Source of the DNA: Sphingobacteriales bacterium | Lineage (GTDB): Bacteria; Bacteroidota; Bacteroidia; Sphingobacteriales; Sphingobacteriaceae | Direction: 5' to 3' | DNA: 64,000 bases | Assembly: GCA_014763615.1 (NCBI GenBank) | Contig: JACXVB010000002.1 | Coordinates: 124,001 to 188,000 of the forward strand | In this document: positions 48,333-57,157 of the stretch, one piece after another | Layout: the number at the start of each line of letters is the position of its first letter | How positions within the stretch are numbered: position 1 is the stretch's first letter | Program-made: the position numbers and the translations under genes | Notes under the pieces: model-generated | Database searches by the model: none | What the model was told of the DNA's origin: nothing | The model's input: only the letters and a program-made list of their open reading frames with translations

Positions 48333-49007
48333 ATGAATTTTTTATCGCATTACTATTTCGACAAAACCAAAACCGATGCTTATGAGGTTTTAGGAATGGT
48401 TTTGCCCGATTTATTAAAAAATGCCGATAAAACTTGGAATGCTCATCCCGAAAAAAATGAAAAACTTTTCATCCATCATCCGCAACATTTAGCCATACTC
48501 ACGGGTTGGAAAAGGCATCTCGAGGTGGACCGTTTATTTCATGATTCAACTTTTTTTAAGCATCATCAACATCAGATCAAATTACAAATCAGAGAAAGTA
48601 TCAAAAGTTCTCAAGTAAAGCCTTTTTTTCTGGCGCACATCAGTTTAGAATTAATGTTGGATAGTTTATTATTGAGTAAGGAACTCATCAAAGTTGAACA
48701 TTTTTATCATTTACTTAACTCCGTGGATCGCTCGATTTTAAGCGATTTTTTAAAAATTAATGGCATAACAAATATCAATCGTTTCTTCCATTTTTATGAT
48801 TCGTTTATCAAAGAAAAATACTTGTTTAGCTACATCAATACAGAAAAGATCACCTACGCACTAAGAAGAATTTGTATGCGTTTATGGGAAGAACCCTTTA
48901 CATTAGAACAAGAAACCGCATTAACATCCTGTTTATTAAATTACAAAAAAAATCTCTCAGAAGAATTTATCTTTATCTTTGATACAATTGATGCGCAAAT
49001 AAATTGA
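48333..49007 (+). CDS. AcpH-like (ACP phosphodiesterase family) protein
   Basis: 224 residues with the family start MNFLSHYYFD, a HD-like helical pattern (GMVLPDLLK, RHLEVDRLFHDSTFF, HISLELMLDSLL) and many conserved His/Asp. The AcpH family removes 4'-phosphopantetheine from acyl carrier protein; for Bacteroidota members this is unproven. Its TGA overlaps the ATG of the PorV-like gene by one base (TGATG), so the pair is translationally coupled. Confidence 0.75.
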   Translation: MNFLSHYYFDKTKTDAYEVLGMVLPDLLKNADKTWNAHPEKNEKLFIHHPQHLAILTGWKRHLEVDRLFHDSTFFKHHQHQIKLQIRESIKSSQVKPFFLAHISLELMLDSLLLSKELIKVEHFYHLLNSVDRSILSDFLKINGITNINRFFHFYDSFIKEKYLFSYINTEKITYALRRICMRLWEEPFTLEQETALTSCLLNYKKNLSEEFIFIFDTIDAQIN

Positions 49008-50089
49008 TGATTAAAAAATTACCCCTTTGTTTTCTGCTTTTTCTTCCCTCCCTACTTTTTGCCCAAAAGACCAAATATTCTAATGAGTTTTTACAAATTG
49101 GCGTAGGTTCAAGAGCATTTGGCATGTCGGGGTCTGTGGTGGCTTCTGTGAATGATGTTACCTCCGGCTATTGGAATCCTGCGGGCTTAATCAATATGAA
49201 GGGTAATACCCAGACTAGCTTGATGCATTCAGAATATTTTTCTGGGATTGCCAAGTATGATTATGCAGGTTTTGCCACTTTTGTGGCTGATAAAACTGCC
49301 GTAGTCAGCGCATCAGTAATTAGGTTTGGTGTGGATGATATTCCGGATACTTCCGAGTTAATTGATGCTGATGGCAATATCAACTATAACCGAGTAAAAT
49401 CATTTTCTAGTGCGGATTATGCTTTCTTGTTTAGTTATGCTAGAAATGAGAAAAAGCGTAAAGTGGGAGAAAATGGCTTGAGCTATGGCGCCAATGTAAA
49501 AATTGTACACAGAAAAGTTGGAGATTATGGCAAATCATGGGGATTTGGAATTGATGTAGGCGCTCAATATCAATTAAACCACTTTAGGTTTGCCGCAGTA
49601 GGCAGAGATATTACCACCACCTTTAACGCTTGGAGTTATAATCCTGATAAATTCTCAAGTATTTACACTGCCACAGGTAACGATATTCCAAAAAATTCTA
49701 CAGAAACCACTTTGCCAAGAATCATTTTAGGCTCAGCCTACGAAGCTAAATTGTCTCAAAATTTTGGTCTAACTTCTGAAGTTGATTTCACTTTAACTAC
49801 CGATGGGAAAAGAAACGTTCTGGTTTCTGGCAATCCGGTAAGTATCGACCCTACCGTAGGTTTTGAGGCCGATTTTAAAAAGATTGTTTTTCTAAGAACA
49901 GGAATTGGAAATATTCAAAAAACCACAGATTTTAATGGTGCACAGCAATATGTTTTTCAACCTAATTTGGGTTTGGGCATTAAAATCAAAAACTTCTCTA
50001 TTGATTATGCTTTAACCGATATCGGCAACCAAAGCGATGGTTTGTACAGTAATGTTTTTTCAATCCGTTTAGATTTCGATAAAAAATAA
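49007..50089 (+). CDS. PorV/PorQ-family outer-membrane protein (type IX secretion related)
   Basis: From ATG 49007 (MIKKLPLCFLLFLPSLLFAQ signal peptide), 360 residues. The family hallmark GVGSRAFGMSGSVVASVNDV then TSGYWNPAGL is present; the rest is a beta barrel ending VFSIRLDFDK. PorV carries cargo with T9SS sorting domains to the attachment complex; PorQ and related paralogues look similar, so the exact role is open. A T9SS-sorted amylase is encoded in this window (16.5-19.3 kb). Confidence 0.85.
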   Translation: MIKKLPLCFLLFLPSLLFAQKTKYSNEFLQIGVGSRAFGMSGSVVASVNDVTSGYWNPAGLINMKGNTQTSLMHSEYFSGIAKYDYAGFATFVADKTAVVSASVIRFGVDDIPDTSELIDADGNINYNRVKSFSSADYAFLFSYARNEKKRKVGENGLSYGANVKIVHRKVGDYGKSWGFGIDVGAQYQLNHFRFAAVGRDITTTFNAWSYNPDKFSSIYTATGNDIPKNSTETTLPRIILGSAYEAKLSQNFGLTSEVDFTLTTDGKRNVLVSGNPVSIDPTVGFEADFKKIVFLRTGIGNIQKTTDFNGAQQYVFQPNLGLGIKIKNFSIDYALTDIGNQSDGLYSNVFSIRLDFDKK

Positions 50090-50347
50090 ATGGATAAACT
50101 GATTACCATAATTGGGATGTTGGCGGCAATTGGCACCACTATTTCATTTCTGCCTCAAGCACTAAAAATCATCAAAACAAAAGACACCAAAAGTATTTCA
50201 CTTTCCATGTATATCTTATTTGTTTCAGGTGTTTTACTTTGGTTAATCTACGGAATTTTAAAACCTGATTTACCAATAATGATTGCTAATGGCATTACCT
50301 TAATATTGGCTGGCATTATTCTTTATTTCAAAATAAAATACCCTTAA
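50090..50347 (+). CDS. SemiSWEET-family sugar transporter
   Basis: 85 residues with three membrane helices and the signature IGMLAAIGTTISFLPQALKI then TKDTKSISLSMYILF (PQ-loop). SemiSWEETs work as dimers and move sugars down a gradient. It begins on the base after the PorV-like stop, so it is in the same transcript. Confidence 0.88.
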   Translation: MDKLITIIGMLAAIGTTISFLPQALKIIKTKDTKSISLSMYILFVSGVLLWLIYGILKPDLPIMIANGITLILAGIILYFKIKYP

Positions 50348-50468
50348 ACAGGTTCAAAAAGTAATAAAAATCTTCCTAAAACATGATTATTGTCATAATC
50401 ATAGATTAATTTTTGAAATTCCAAATGAACATACTAAGTTGTGCATTATAAACAAAAAATCAATTATC

Positions 50469-50780
50469 ATGACTATTCAAGTAAATACCGACAACCACAT
50501 TAAAGGTAAAGAAGAGTTAAACAGCTATATCTCTAACCTATACACAGAAAAGTTATCTCGTTTCAATTCACATTTAACCAGAATTGAAGTTCATTTAAGT
50601 GATGAAAACGCAGGAAAAGCTGGTGCGGATGACAAAAAATGTAATGTGGAAGCAAGATTAGAAGGGCAAGACCCGATTTTTGTGAGTGCTCAGTCTGATG
50701 AATTAAATGTAGCTATTTATGAAGCACTACATAAAGTGAAACGAGCCATTGAGCACAGTTTAGATAGAACAAAAATTTAA
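50469..50780 (+). CDS. hpf: Ribosome hibernation-promoting factor-like protein
   Basis: From ATG 50469 (MTIQVNTDNHIKGKEELNSY), 103 residues; the frame extends 10 codons upstream but that start is unlikely. It has the HPF/YfiA fold (beta-alpha-beta-beta-beta-alpha) with RIEVHLSDENAG, KCNVEARLEGQDPIFV and the basic helix ALHKVKRAIEHSLDR. It binds the 30S subunit and silences ribosomes in stress. Monocistronic with its own terminator. Confidence 0.87.
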   Translation: MTIQVNTDNHIKGKEELNSYISNLYTEKLSRFNSHLTRIEVHLSDENAGKAGADDKKCNVEARLEGQDPIFVSAQSDELNVAIYEALHKVKRAIEHSLDRTKI

Positions 50781-50781
50781 T

Positions 50782-50812
50782 AAAAAAGGAGAGCAAACAA
50801 CTCTCCTTTTTT
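50782..50812 (+). terminator. Intrinsic terminator after hpf
   Basis: AAAAAAGGAGAG (50782-50793) and CTCTCCTTTTTT (50801-50812) pair perfectly around CAAACAA. Confidence 0.9.
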
Positions 50813-50919
50813 GGTTTAAATTACTAACAACTAAATTATTTATCTAACAAATAAATATAAAACGCTTTGTAATGGTTATCAATACCTATTAATTGGTATT
50901 TTATTCCTCAAAATAAAAC

Positions 50920-50949
50920 TTGATTATCTGTTTTAGCTTCTTATATTTG
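50920..50949 (+). promoter_or_regulatory. his operon promoter
   Basis: TTG (50920-50922), a 19-bp gap and TATATTTG (50942-50949) match the Bacteroidota promoter consensus exactly. The start site would be near 50956, about 35 nt before the leader peptide ATG. Confidence 0.7.
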
Positions 50950-50990
50950 CGCAACGCTAATTTCTCTCCGTAGAAATTATTAAAAAAGAC

Positions 50991-51053
50991 ATGAAAAGAC
51001 AAATGTACGCCTTCCATCATCTACATCATCACCATTGCGGTGATGTTATCTAG
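50991..51053 (+). CDS. hisL: his operon leader peptide
   Basis: A 20-codon frame encodes MKRQMYAFHHLHHHHCGDVI and stops at TAG 51051-51053. Six of seven consecutive codons (positions 9-15) are His. It lies between a perfect promoter and hisG, as expected for a leader that senses charged tRNA-His: ribosomes stall on the His codons when histidine is short and so change the fold of the RNA ahead. Too short for usual gene calling, but the composition makes chance very unlikely. Confidence 0.9.
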   Translation: MKRQMYAFHHLHHHHCGDVI

Positions 51054-51078
51054 TATGGTTTTGTACGTCAAAACTTTT
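51027..51078 (+). promoter_or_regulatory. Candidate his attenuator region
   Basis: CATCACC (51027-51033) and GGTGATG (51039-51045) form a 7-bp hairpin over the last His codons, which a stalled ribosome would open. A second hairpin, GTTTTG (51058-51063) with CAAAAC (51069-51074) and loop TACGT, is followed by TTTT and could be the terminator. CAAAA (51069-51073) can also pair with TTTTG (51090-51094), a possible but weak alternative fold. The layout fits attenuation; the exact structures are inferred by eye. Confidence 0.6.
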
Positions 51079-51118
51079 CAATTCTCAACTTTTGGTCTTA
51101 TTTTAATAATTAATAATC

Positions 51119-51970
51119 TTGAAAACTTTAAAAATTGCTATCCAGAAATCTGGTAGATTAAATGAAAAATCCGTAGAGCTTTTAAAAAACTGTGGCTTAA
51201 GTTTCGATAATTACAAAAGCTCGTTAATATCTCCGGTATCTAATTTTCCGTTAGAAATTCTGTTTCTTAGAGATGATGATATCCCTGAATATGTGCAAGA
51301 TGGTATTGCTGATATTGGTTTAGTAGGCGAAAATGTAATTGCCGAGACCAAAGTAGAGGTTGCCTACTTGCAAAGATTAGGTTTTGGAAAATGCACCCTA
51401 AAAATTGCCGTTCCAAATCAAAGTGATTATAAAACCGTTGCTGATTTAAACGGAAAAGCCATTGCCACTTCCTATCCTGTTATTCTTCAAAACTTTTTAG
51501 ACAAAGAAGGAATCACCGCAGATATTAAGACAATCTCTGGCTCGGTAGAAATTTCACCAGGTTTAGGCTTAGCCGATGCTATTTTTGATATCGTTTCTAC
51601 AGGCGGAACTTTACGCAGCAACGGCTTAAAACCTTTTGCAGATGTGATGTCGTCAGAAGCAATTCTAATCGGCCGTAAAGGCGAAGAAAACAATCCGCTC
51701 ATTTTAGAGCTTTTACAAAGAATCCAATCTGTTTTAAGAGCTAAAGAAACCAAATATGTGGTTTTAAACGTAGAGAAGAAGAATTTGGATAAAATCATTG
51801 CGCTATTACCTGGAGTAAAAAGCCCTTCTGTGGTGAATTTAGCAGAAGAAAACTGGGTTGCTGTGCATACCGTTATCCCAGAGAGAGATTTTTGGAATCA
51901 CATCAACGAATTAAAAATTGCAGGCGCACAAGGAATAGTAGTGATGCCTATAGAGAAGATTATTTTGTAA
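51119..51970 (+). CDS. hisG: ATP phosphoribosyltransferase (long form)
   Basis: 283 residues, the long HisG form with a C-terminal regulatory ACT-like domain (about 205-283) that gives histidine feedback inhibition. Motifs: IAIQKSGRLNEKS, DIGLVGENV, and the phosphate loop DIVSTGGTLRSNGLK. The start must be TTG at 51119; no ATG lies nearby in frame. It joins ATP and PRPP, the first step to histidine. It lies 65 bp after the leader peptide stop. Confidence 0.95.
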   Translation: MKTLKIAIQKSGRLNEKSVELLKNCGLSFDNYKSSLISPVSNFPLEILFLRDDDIPEYVQDGIADIGLVGENVIAETKVEVAYLQRLGFGKCTLKIAVPNQSDYKTVADLNGKAIATSYPVILQNFLDKEGITADIKTISGSVEISPGLGLADAIFDIVSTGGTLRSNGLKPFADVMSSEAILIGRKGEENNPLILELLQRIQSVLRAKETKYVVLNVEKKNLDKIIALLPGVKSPSVVNLAEENWVAVHTVIPERDFWNHINELKIAGAQGIVVMPIEKIIL

Positions 51971-51977
51971 AAGTAGC

Positions 51978-52002
51978 AAGATATGAGTATCAAGTATCAG
52001 AC
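51978..52002. repeat. Short intergenic repeat, copy 1 (hisG-hisD)
   Basis: AGTATCAAGTATCA preceded by AAGATAT. A close copy lies in the hisB-hisH gap (55715-55741). No coding or terminator features. Confidence 0.45.
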
Positions 52003-52037
52003 TACTCATAAAACATTTTTAATTCTATAATTTTAAA

Positions 52038-53393
52038 ATGAAAGAATTCAACGACAACGCAAATCAAAAGTCCTTCTCCTTCGGTGAAGGATTTAGGATG
52101 AGGCAATACAACTACAAAGACTTAAGCAAAGCTGATATTCAAAAACTGATTCTTAGAAATACAGATTCGAGAAATGAAATTAGGGCAAAAGTAGAGCAAA
52201 TTATTGCCGAGGTGAAAGCCAAGGGCGATGATGCTTTAAAGTCTTATGCTTTATCTTTTGAAAAGGTAGAATTAGCTTCATTATTTATAGAAAAAGAAGA
52301 AATCAATCAATTGGCTGATGCCATTTCTGAAGCCGTCAAATCAGCTATTCAAACTGCTTATCAAAACATTAAAAAATTCCACGAATCGCAAATTTATAAA
52401 GAAGAAAAGGTAGAAACCAGCACTGGCGTAAGCTGCTGGAGAGAAGTGAGAGCGATTGAAAAAGTAGGTTTATATATCCCCGGCGGAACCGCCGTTTTAC
52501 CTAGCACTTTTTTGATGTTAGGCGTTCCTGCTAAAATCGCTGGATGTAAAGAAATTGTAGTTTGTTCGCCTCCGCAAAAAGACGGAAAAGTGAATGGATA
52601 CATTGCTTATGTGGCGCAACTTTTAGGAATCGATAAAATATTTTTAGTGGGCGGCGCACAAGCGGTTGCTGCCATGGCTTACGGAACAGAAAGCATCACC
52701 AAAGTGGATAAAATATTTGGCCCTGGAAATCAATATGTGACTATGGCGAAGACTTTGGTTCAATCCACCACAAATACCGCTATCGATATGCCTGCGGGGC
52801 CTTCAGAAGTTTTAGTCATTGCGGATGAAACGGCTAACCCAGTTTTTGTTGCTGCCGATTTATTAGCTCAAGCCGAACATGGAGTGGATAGTCAAGCGGT
52901 TTTAGTTTGCACTAATCAGGAAATGATTGAGCAAACTTTGGTTGAAGTAGAAAGGCAATTAGCCGTTTTGCCAAGGAAAGAAATCGCTGCCAAAGCCATC
53001 GAGAATTCTTACGCTGTTTTAGTTCAAGATTTAAACCAAGCGATGGATTTCAGCAATGAATACGCACCTGAACACTTAATCCTAGCAACGGATAACTGGC
53101 AACAAATAACTGATCAAATCATCAATGCAGGTTCTGTTTTTGCTGGGAATTTAACACCAGAAAGTGCAGGCGATTATGCCAGCGGCACCAATCATACTCT
53201 GCCAACCAGTGCTTATGCTCGTTCTTATTCTGGCGTGTCTTTAGATTCTTTTGTAAAGAAAATCACTTTTCAGCACATCAGCGAAAGCGGAATCAAAAAC
53301 TTAGGACCAACCATAGAGATTTTAGCAGAAATTGAAGGTTTGCAGGCGCATAAAAATGCCGTGAGTGTGAGACTTTCGAAGATTAAAGAATAA
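52038..53393 (+). CDS. hisD: Histidinol dehydrogenase
   Basis: 451 residues as drawn. The family core is complete: VGLYIPGGTAVLPSTFLMLG, KIFGPGNQYVTMAK, MPAGPSEVLVIAD, AQAEHGVDSQ and the C-terminal NHTLPTSAYARSYSGVS. It oxidises histidinol to histidine with NAD. Residues 1-20 (with SFSFGEGFRMRQYN) are foreign to the family and come from a short repeat (52069-52102). The native start may be the ATG at 52098, which gives 431 residues, the normal length. Confidence 0.94.
   Translation: MKEFNDNANQKSFSFGEGFRMRQYNYKDLSKADIQKLILRNTDSRNEIRAKVEQIIAEVKAKGDDALKSYALSFEKVELASLFIEKEEINQLADAISEAVKSAIQTAYQNIKKFHESQIYKEEKVETSTGVSCWREVRAIEKVGLYIPGGTAVLPSTFLMLGVPAKIAGCKEIVVCSPPQKDGKVNGYIAYVAQLLGIDKIFLVGGAQAVAAMAYGTESITKVDKIFGPGNQYVTMAKTLVQSTTNTAIDMPAGPSEVLVIADETANPVFVAADLLAQAEHGVDSQAVLVCTNQEMIEQTLVEVERQLAVLPRKEIAAKAIENSYAVLVQDLNQAMDFSNEYAPEHLILATDNWQQITDQIINAGSVFAGNLTPESAGDYASGTNHTLPTSAYARSYSGVSLDSFVKKITFQHISESGIKNLGPTIEILAEIEGLQAHKNAVSVRLSKIKE
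52069..52102 (+). repeat. Short repeat at the hisD start
   Basis: TCCTTCTCCTTCGGTGAAGG followed by ATTTAGGATGAGG: a small hairpin (TCCTTC/GAAGGA) with a G-rich tail that carries an ATG. A related sequence stands at the start of hisB. Elements of this look (a C-rich arm, a G-rich arm, then GGGTGAGG-like) are known to me as dispersed repeats in Bacteroidota genomes, stated from memory. Confidence 0.5.
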
Positions 53394-53455
53394 AGAACAA
53401 GGATTAAAGACGTCATTTTCAAATTGACAAATTTTCAAATCATCAAATCGAAAAA

Positions 53456-54502
53456 ATGTTTGATTTAAATAAAATCATCCGACCCAATATCAAAAATTTG
53501 AAGCCTTACTCTTCCGCAAGAGACGAGTTTAAAGGCGAAGCTTCTGTATATTTAGATGCCAACGAAAATGCCTTTGGCTCGCCACTTCCGCAGGCTTTTC
53601 ATCGTTATCCCGATCCTTTGCAATACAAGGTAAAAATGAGATTAAGCGAAATTAAAGGTGTGCCGGCTAGAAATATATTTTTAGGAAACGGTAGTGATGA
53701 AGCCATTGATATTTTATTCAGGAGTTTTTGTAATCCGGGTGTGGATAATGTCATTATCGTTCCACCAACTTATGGGATGTACGAAGTTTCTGCAAATATC
53801 AATGATGTTCAGCTCAAAAAAGTAAATCTCACAGACGAATATCAGCTCAATTTAGAAGGCATCGCCGAAGCCATTGATAAAAACACCAAACTCATTTTCA
53901 TTTGCTCGCCCAATAACCCAACCGGAAATTCTATTAATAGAGAAGATATTGAAACCATTTTGGCAAATTTTAATGGAATTGTAGTGATTGATGAGGCATA
54001 CATCAACTATTCTCGTCAAAAATCATTCATTCAAGAATTGACTGAATACGCCAATTTAGTGGTACTTCAAACCCTATCAAAAGCTTGGGGATTAGCTGGT
54101 TTACGTGTTGGGATGGCTTTCGCCAGTGAAGAAATTATAGAAGTTTTTAACCGAGTGAAACCTCCTTACAACATTAATGAAGCCTCGCAAACTTTGGCTT
54201 TAGAAGCTTTAAACAATACCGAGCAAGTAAATGCTTGGATTAAAGAAACGCTAAAAGAGCGTGATCATTTAGTTTTATCACTCAAAAATTTCGATTTTGT
54301 ATTAGATATTTATCCATCTGATGCGAATTTTATTTTGGTTAAAACAACAGATGCCAATAAGATTTATGAGTTTTTAGTCAATCAAGGCATCATTGTAAGA
54401 AACCGGAATAAGGTTGAACTTTGCGAAGGCTGTTTACGCATTACCGTGGGCACACCTTTAGAAAATGAAATGTTAATCAACAGCTTAAAAGCATATAATT
54501 AG
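53456..54502 (+). CDS. hisC: Histidinol-phosphate aminotransferase
   Basis: 348 residues, a fold-type I PLP enzyme. Motifs: [52 protein letters not shown]-Lys in [18 protein letters not shown], and LRITVGT at the end. It transaminates imidazole-acetol phosphate to histidinol phosphate. 62 bp after hisD; the gap is AT-rich with repeated CAAATT-like words. Confidence 0.95.
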   Translation: MFDLNKIIRPNIKNLKPYSSARDEFKGEASVYLDANENAFGSPLPQAFHRYPDPLQYKVKMRLSEIKGVPARNIFLGNGSDEAIDILFRSFCNPGVDNVIIVPPTYGMYEVSANINDVQLKKVNLTDEYQLNLEGIAEAIDKNTKLIFICSPNNPTGNSINREDIETILANFNGIVVIDEAYINYSRQKSFIQELTEYANLVVLQTLSKAWGLAGLRVGMAFASEEIIEVFNRVKPPYNINEASQTLALEALNNTEQVNAWIKETLKERDHLVLSLKNFDFVLDIYPSDANFILVKTTDANKIYEFLVNQGIIVRNRNKVELCEGCLRITVGTPLENEMLINSLKAYN

Positions 54503-54509
54503 ACTAGAC

Positions 54510-55709
54510 ATGTCTGAATTTAATCAAGAAAATAATCAAAATAACTCTCTTCCCATCAAGGGGAAGGTGGAAGGGGTGAAGTTATTGTTTATAGATAGAG
54601 ACGGAACTTTAATTTTAGAGCCTGCTGACGAGCAAATCGATGCTTTCGAGAAGCTAGTTTTTTATCCTGGTGTCATCAGCAATTTGTCAAAAATTGCAAA
54701 AGAAACTGATTTTGAATTGGTGATGGTAACCAATCAAGATGGTTTAGGCACTGCTGCTCATCCAGAAGAAAACTTTTGGCCTGTCCACAATTTCGTTATC
54801 CAAACTTTAGCAAACGAGGGTATCCGCTTTAGCGAAATCATTATTGATAGAACTTTTGCGAAAGATAACGCCCCAACTCGTAAACCAGGGACTGCCTTAT
54901 TAACCCATTATTTTGATAAAGAAAAATACGATTTAGCCCATTCTTTTGTAATAGGTGATAGATTGAACGATGTAGTTCTAGCTAAAAACTTAGGTGCAAA
55001 AGCCATCTGGCTAAATAATAATCCTGATTTAGGTGCCAATGAAGCTCAAAATAAAATCAACGATTTAAAAGAGGTTCTAGCTATTGAAACTTCTGACTGG
55101 AATGAAATCTATCGATTTTTAAAAGTAGGCGACCGTAAAATCGAGCATATTCGTAAGACCAAAGAGACGGATATTCAAATTAAAATTAATTTGGATGGAA
55201 AAGGCGATGCAGATATTTCTACAGGTCTGAATTTTTTTGATCACATGTTAGACCAAATCGCCAGACATGGCGGAATAGATTTAATGGTGCATACCAAAGG
55301 CGATTTACATATTGATGAGCATCACACCATCGAAGATACAGGAATTGCTTTAGGAGAAGCTTTTGCTTTGGCTTTAGCCGATAAAAAAGGGATTGAAAGA
55401 TATGGTTTCTGTTTACCGATGGACGATTGCCTAGCACAAGTAGCCATTGATTTTGGTGGCAGAAATTGGATAGTTTGGGAGGCTGAATTTAAAAGAGAAA
55501 AAGTGGGTGATATGCCTACAGAAATGTTTTTCCATTTCTTCAAATCTTTTTCTGATGCCTCAAAATCAAACCTCAACATTAAGGTAGAAGGTGATAACGA
55601 GCATCATAAAATAGAAGCTATTTTTAAAGCTTTTGCTAAAGCCATCAAAATGGCGGTTAAACGGGACATCAACAACATGAGATTACCGAGTACAAAAGGA
55701 CTTTTATAA
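54510..55709 (+). CDS. hisB: Bifunctional histidinol-phosphatase / imidazoleglycerol-phosphate dehydratase
   Basis: 399 residues. The N-terminal HAD phosphatase (about 25-185) has [24 protein letters not shown] and [14 protein letters not shown]; the C-terminal dehydratase (about 205-399) has [33 protein letters not shown] and [11 protein letters not shown]. It catalyses two steps of the pathway. Residues 1-22 ([11 protein letters not shown]) come from a short repeat. A GTG at 54576 just before KLLFIDRDG would be the family-like start. Confidence 0.95.
   Translation: MSEFNQENNQNNSLPIKGKVEGVKLLFIDRDGTLILEPADEQIDAFEKLVFYPGVISNLSKIAKETDFELVMVTNQDGLGTAAHPEENFWPVHNFVIQTLANEGIRFSEIIIDRTFAKDNAPTRKPGTALLTHYFDKEKYDLAHSFVIGDRLNDVVLAKNLGAKAIWLNNNPDLGANEAQNKINDLKEVLAIETSDWNEIYRFLKVGDRKIEHIRKTKETDIQIKINLDGKGDADISTGLNFFDHMLDQIARHGGIDLMVHTKGDLHIDEHHTIEDTGIALGEAFALALADKKGIERYGFCLPMDDCLAQVAIDFGGRNWIVWEAEFKREKVGDMPTEMFFHFFKSFSDASKSNLNIKVEGDNEHHKIEAIFKAFAKAIKMAVKRDINNMRLPSTKGLL
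54544..54578 (+). repeat. Short repeat at the hisB start
   Basis: CTTCCC and GGGAAG arms around ATCAAG, then AGGTGGAAGGGGTGAAG. It has the same architecture as the repeat at hisD (pyrimidine arm, purine arm, G-rich tail ending in a possible start codon). Confidence 0.5.
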
Positions 55710-55714
55710 AGTAT

Positions 55715-55741
55715 TAAGATTTTAGTATCAAGTATCAAGAC
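55715..55741. repeat. Short intergenic repeat, copy 2 (hisB-hisH)
   Basis: AAGATTTTAGTATCAAGTAT and CAAGA, closely matching 51978-52002. The rest of the 86-bp gap has similar words (AATACTCATTACTTAATACT). Confidence 0.45.
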
Positions 55742-55795
55742 CTTATAATTCTGCAAATCATCTCAATACTCATTACTTAATACTCACAACTAATA

Positions 55796-56386
55796 ATGAT
55801 AGGCATAGTAAATTACGGAGCTGGAAATATTTTCTCACTCACTGCTGCTTTAGAGCGATTGGGTTTGAAATATGGTATGATTAATTCTGAAGCCGATTTT
55901 GATTTGTATGATCGAATTATCATCCCAGGAGTAGGACATGCAGGTACGGCGATGAAAAAATTGGTAGATACAGGTTTAGTTCCAAAGATTAAAAGCTTAA
56001 ACAAACCCGTTTTAGGTATTTGCGTGGGTATGCAGCTCATTACCGACTTTTCTGAGGAAGGAAATTCACAAATGTTAGGAATTATTCCAGTAAAAACTTT
56101 ACGTTTTCAAGAAGAAATTTGCAAAAAAGTGCCTCACATGGGCTGGAATCAAGTCTATCCTGATAATTCTTGTCCACTTTTTAAAGGAATTAAAAACGAG
56201 ACCTATTTTTATTTCGTTCACTCCTATTTTATAGAATTTAATTCTAAATTTACAGTCGCCTTTTGCAATTACGGAATTAAATTTTCCGCTGGAATACAGA
56301 GAGATAACTTTTACGGGGTACAGTTTCATCCAGAGAAGTCTGGTGAAGCAGGCGAAATACTCCTTAAAAATTTTGCACACTTATAA
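55796..56386 (+). CDS. hisH: Imidazole glycerol phosphate synthase, glutaminase subunit
   Basis: 196 residues, a class I glutamine amidotransferase. Motifs: IVNYGAGNIFSL, IIPGVGHAGTAM, the nucleophile Cys in LGICVGMQL (near residue 80) and FHPEKSG (His, Glu of the triad). It gives ammonia to HisF. It lies 9 bp before hisA. Confidence 0.96.
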   Translation: MIGIVNYGAGNIFSLTAALERLGLKYGMINSEADFDLYDRIIIPGVGHAGTAMKKLVDTGLVPKIKSLNKPVLGICVGMQLITDFSEEGNSQMLGIIPVKTLRFQEEICKKVPHMGWNQVYPDNSCPLFKGIKNETYFYFVHSYFIEFNSKFTVAFCNYGIKFSAGIQRDNFYGVQFHPEKSGEAGEILLKNFAHL

Positions 56387-56395
56387 ATTGTAAAA

Positions 56396-57145
56396 ATGTA
56401 TATCATTCCCGCAGTTGATGTGTTAGACCAAAAGATTGTTCGCCTTCGCGAAGGAGATTACAGTCAGGTTACACAATACCAAGTTACTTTGGAAGAACAA
56501 ATCGAAATGTACCAATCAAACGGAACTGAATTTGTTCATATTATTGATTTGAATGGCGCAAAAGGCGATTTTTCTAATCAAAAATACATTTTCGATATCA
56601 TCCGAAAAACCGACATGAAAGTACAATATGGTGGTGGTGTGAGAAGTATAGAAAAGGTAAAAGAACTGATAGATTCTGGCATACACCGTGTAATTGTAGG
56701 CACACAAGCCATCACCAATCCTTCTTTCTTAGAAGATTTAAGTCAAGAAATTTGTAATAAAACCAGATGCTCAGACCAAGTGGTGGTAGCCATAGATGTG
56801 ATGGATGAAGTGATAAAATACTCAGGTTGGATGGAAAGTTCTCCTATTAAATTAATGGATTACATCAGCAAATGCTTAAACCTAGGATTCTTTAGATTTC
56901 TGTGTACAGACATTAACAAAGACGGTAAGCTAGACGGAGCGGGTGTTGAGCTTTATAAAAAACTCTTAGAAAACTTCCCTTTTATCAAGCTCATTGCTTC
57001 TGGAGGCATTAGTTCGATGAAAGATATCGAAGAACTCAGCGAATTAAAAATGGAATCTTGTGTGGTGGGCAAAGCCATTTATGAAGGTCGTATTTCCATA
57101 GAAGAAATCAAAAACTGGAATTTGCAGATGTTATCAACGATATAA
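56396..57145 (+). CDS. hisA: ProFAR isomerase
   Basis: 249 residues, a TIM barrel related to HisF. Motifs: IIPAVDVLDQKIVRLREGDY (Asp 8-type catalytic base), QYGGGVRS, GTQAIT, CTDINKDGKLDGAG (second catalytic Asp) and LIASGGISS. It isomerises ProFAR to PRFAR by an Amadori rearrangement. Confidence 0.96.
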   Translation: MYIIPAVDVLDQKIVRLREGDYSQVTQYQVTLEEQIEMYQSNGTEFVHIIDLNGAKGDFSNQKYIFDIIRKTDMKVQYGGGVRSIEKVKELIDSGIHRVIVGTQAITNPSFLEDLSQEICNKTRCSDQVVVAIDVMDEVIKYSGWMESSPIKLMDYISKCLNLGFFRFLCTDINKDGKLDGAGVELYKKLLENFPFIKLIASGGISSMKDIEELSELKMESCVVGKAIYEGRISIEEIKNWNLQMLSTI

Positions 57146-57157
57146 TTCCCTTCTGTT

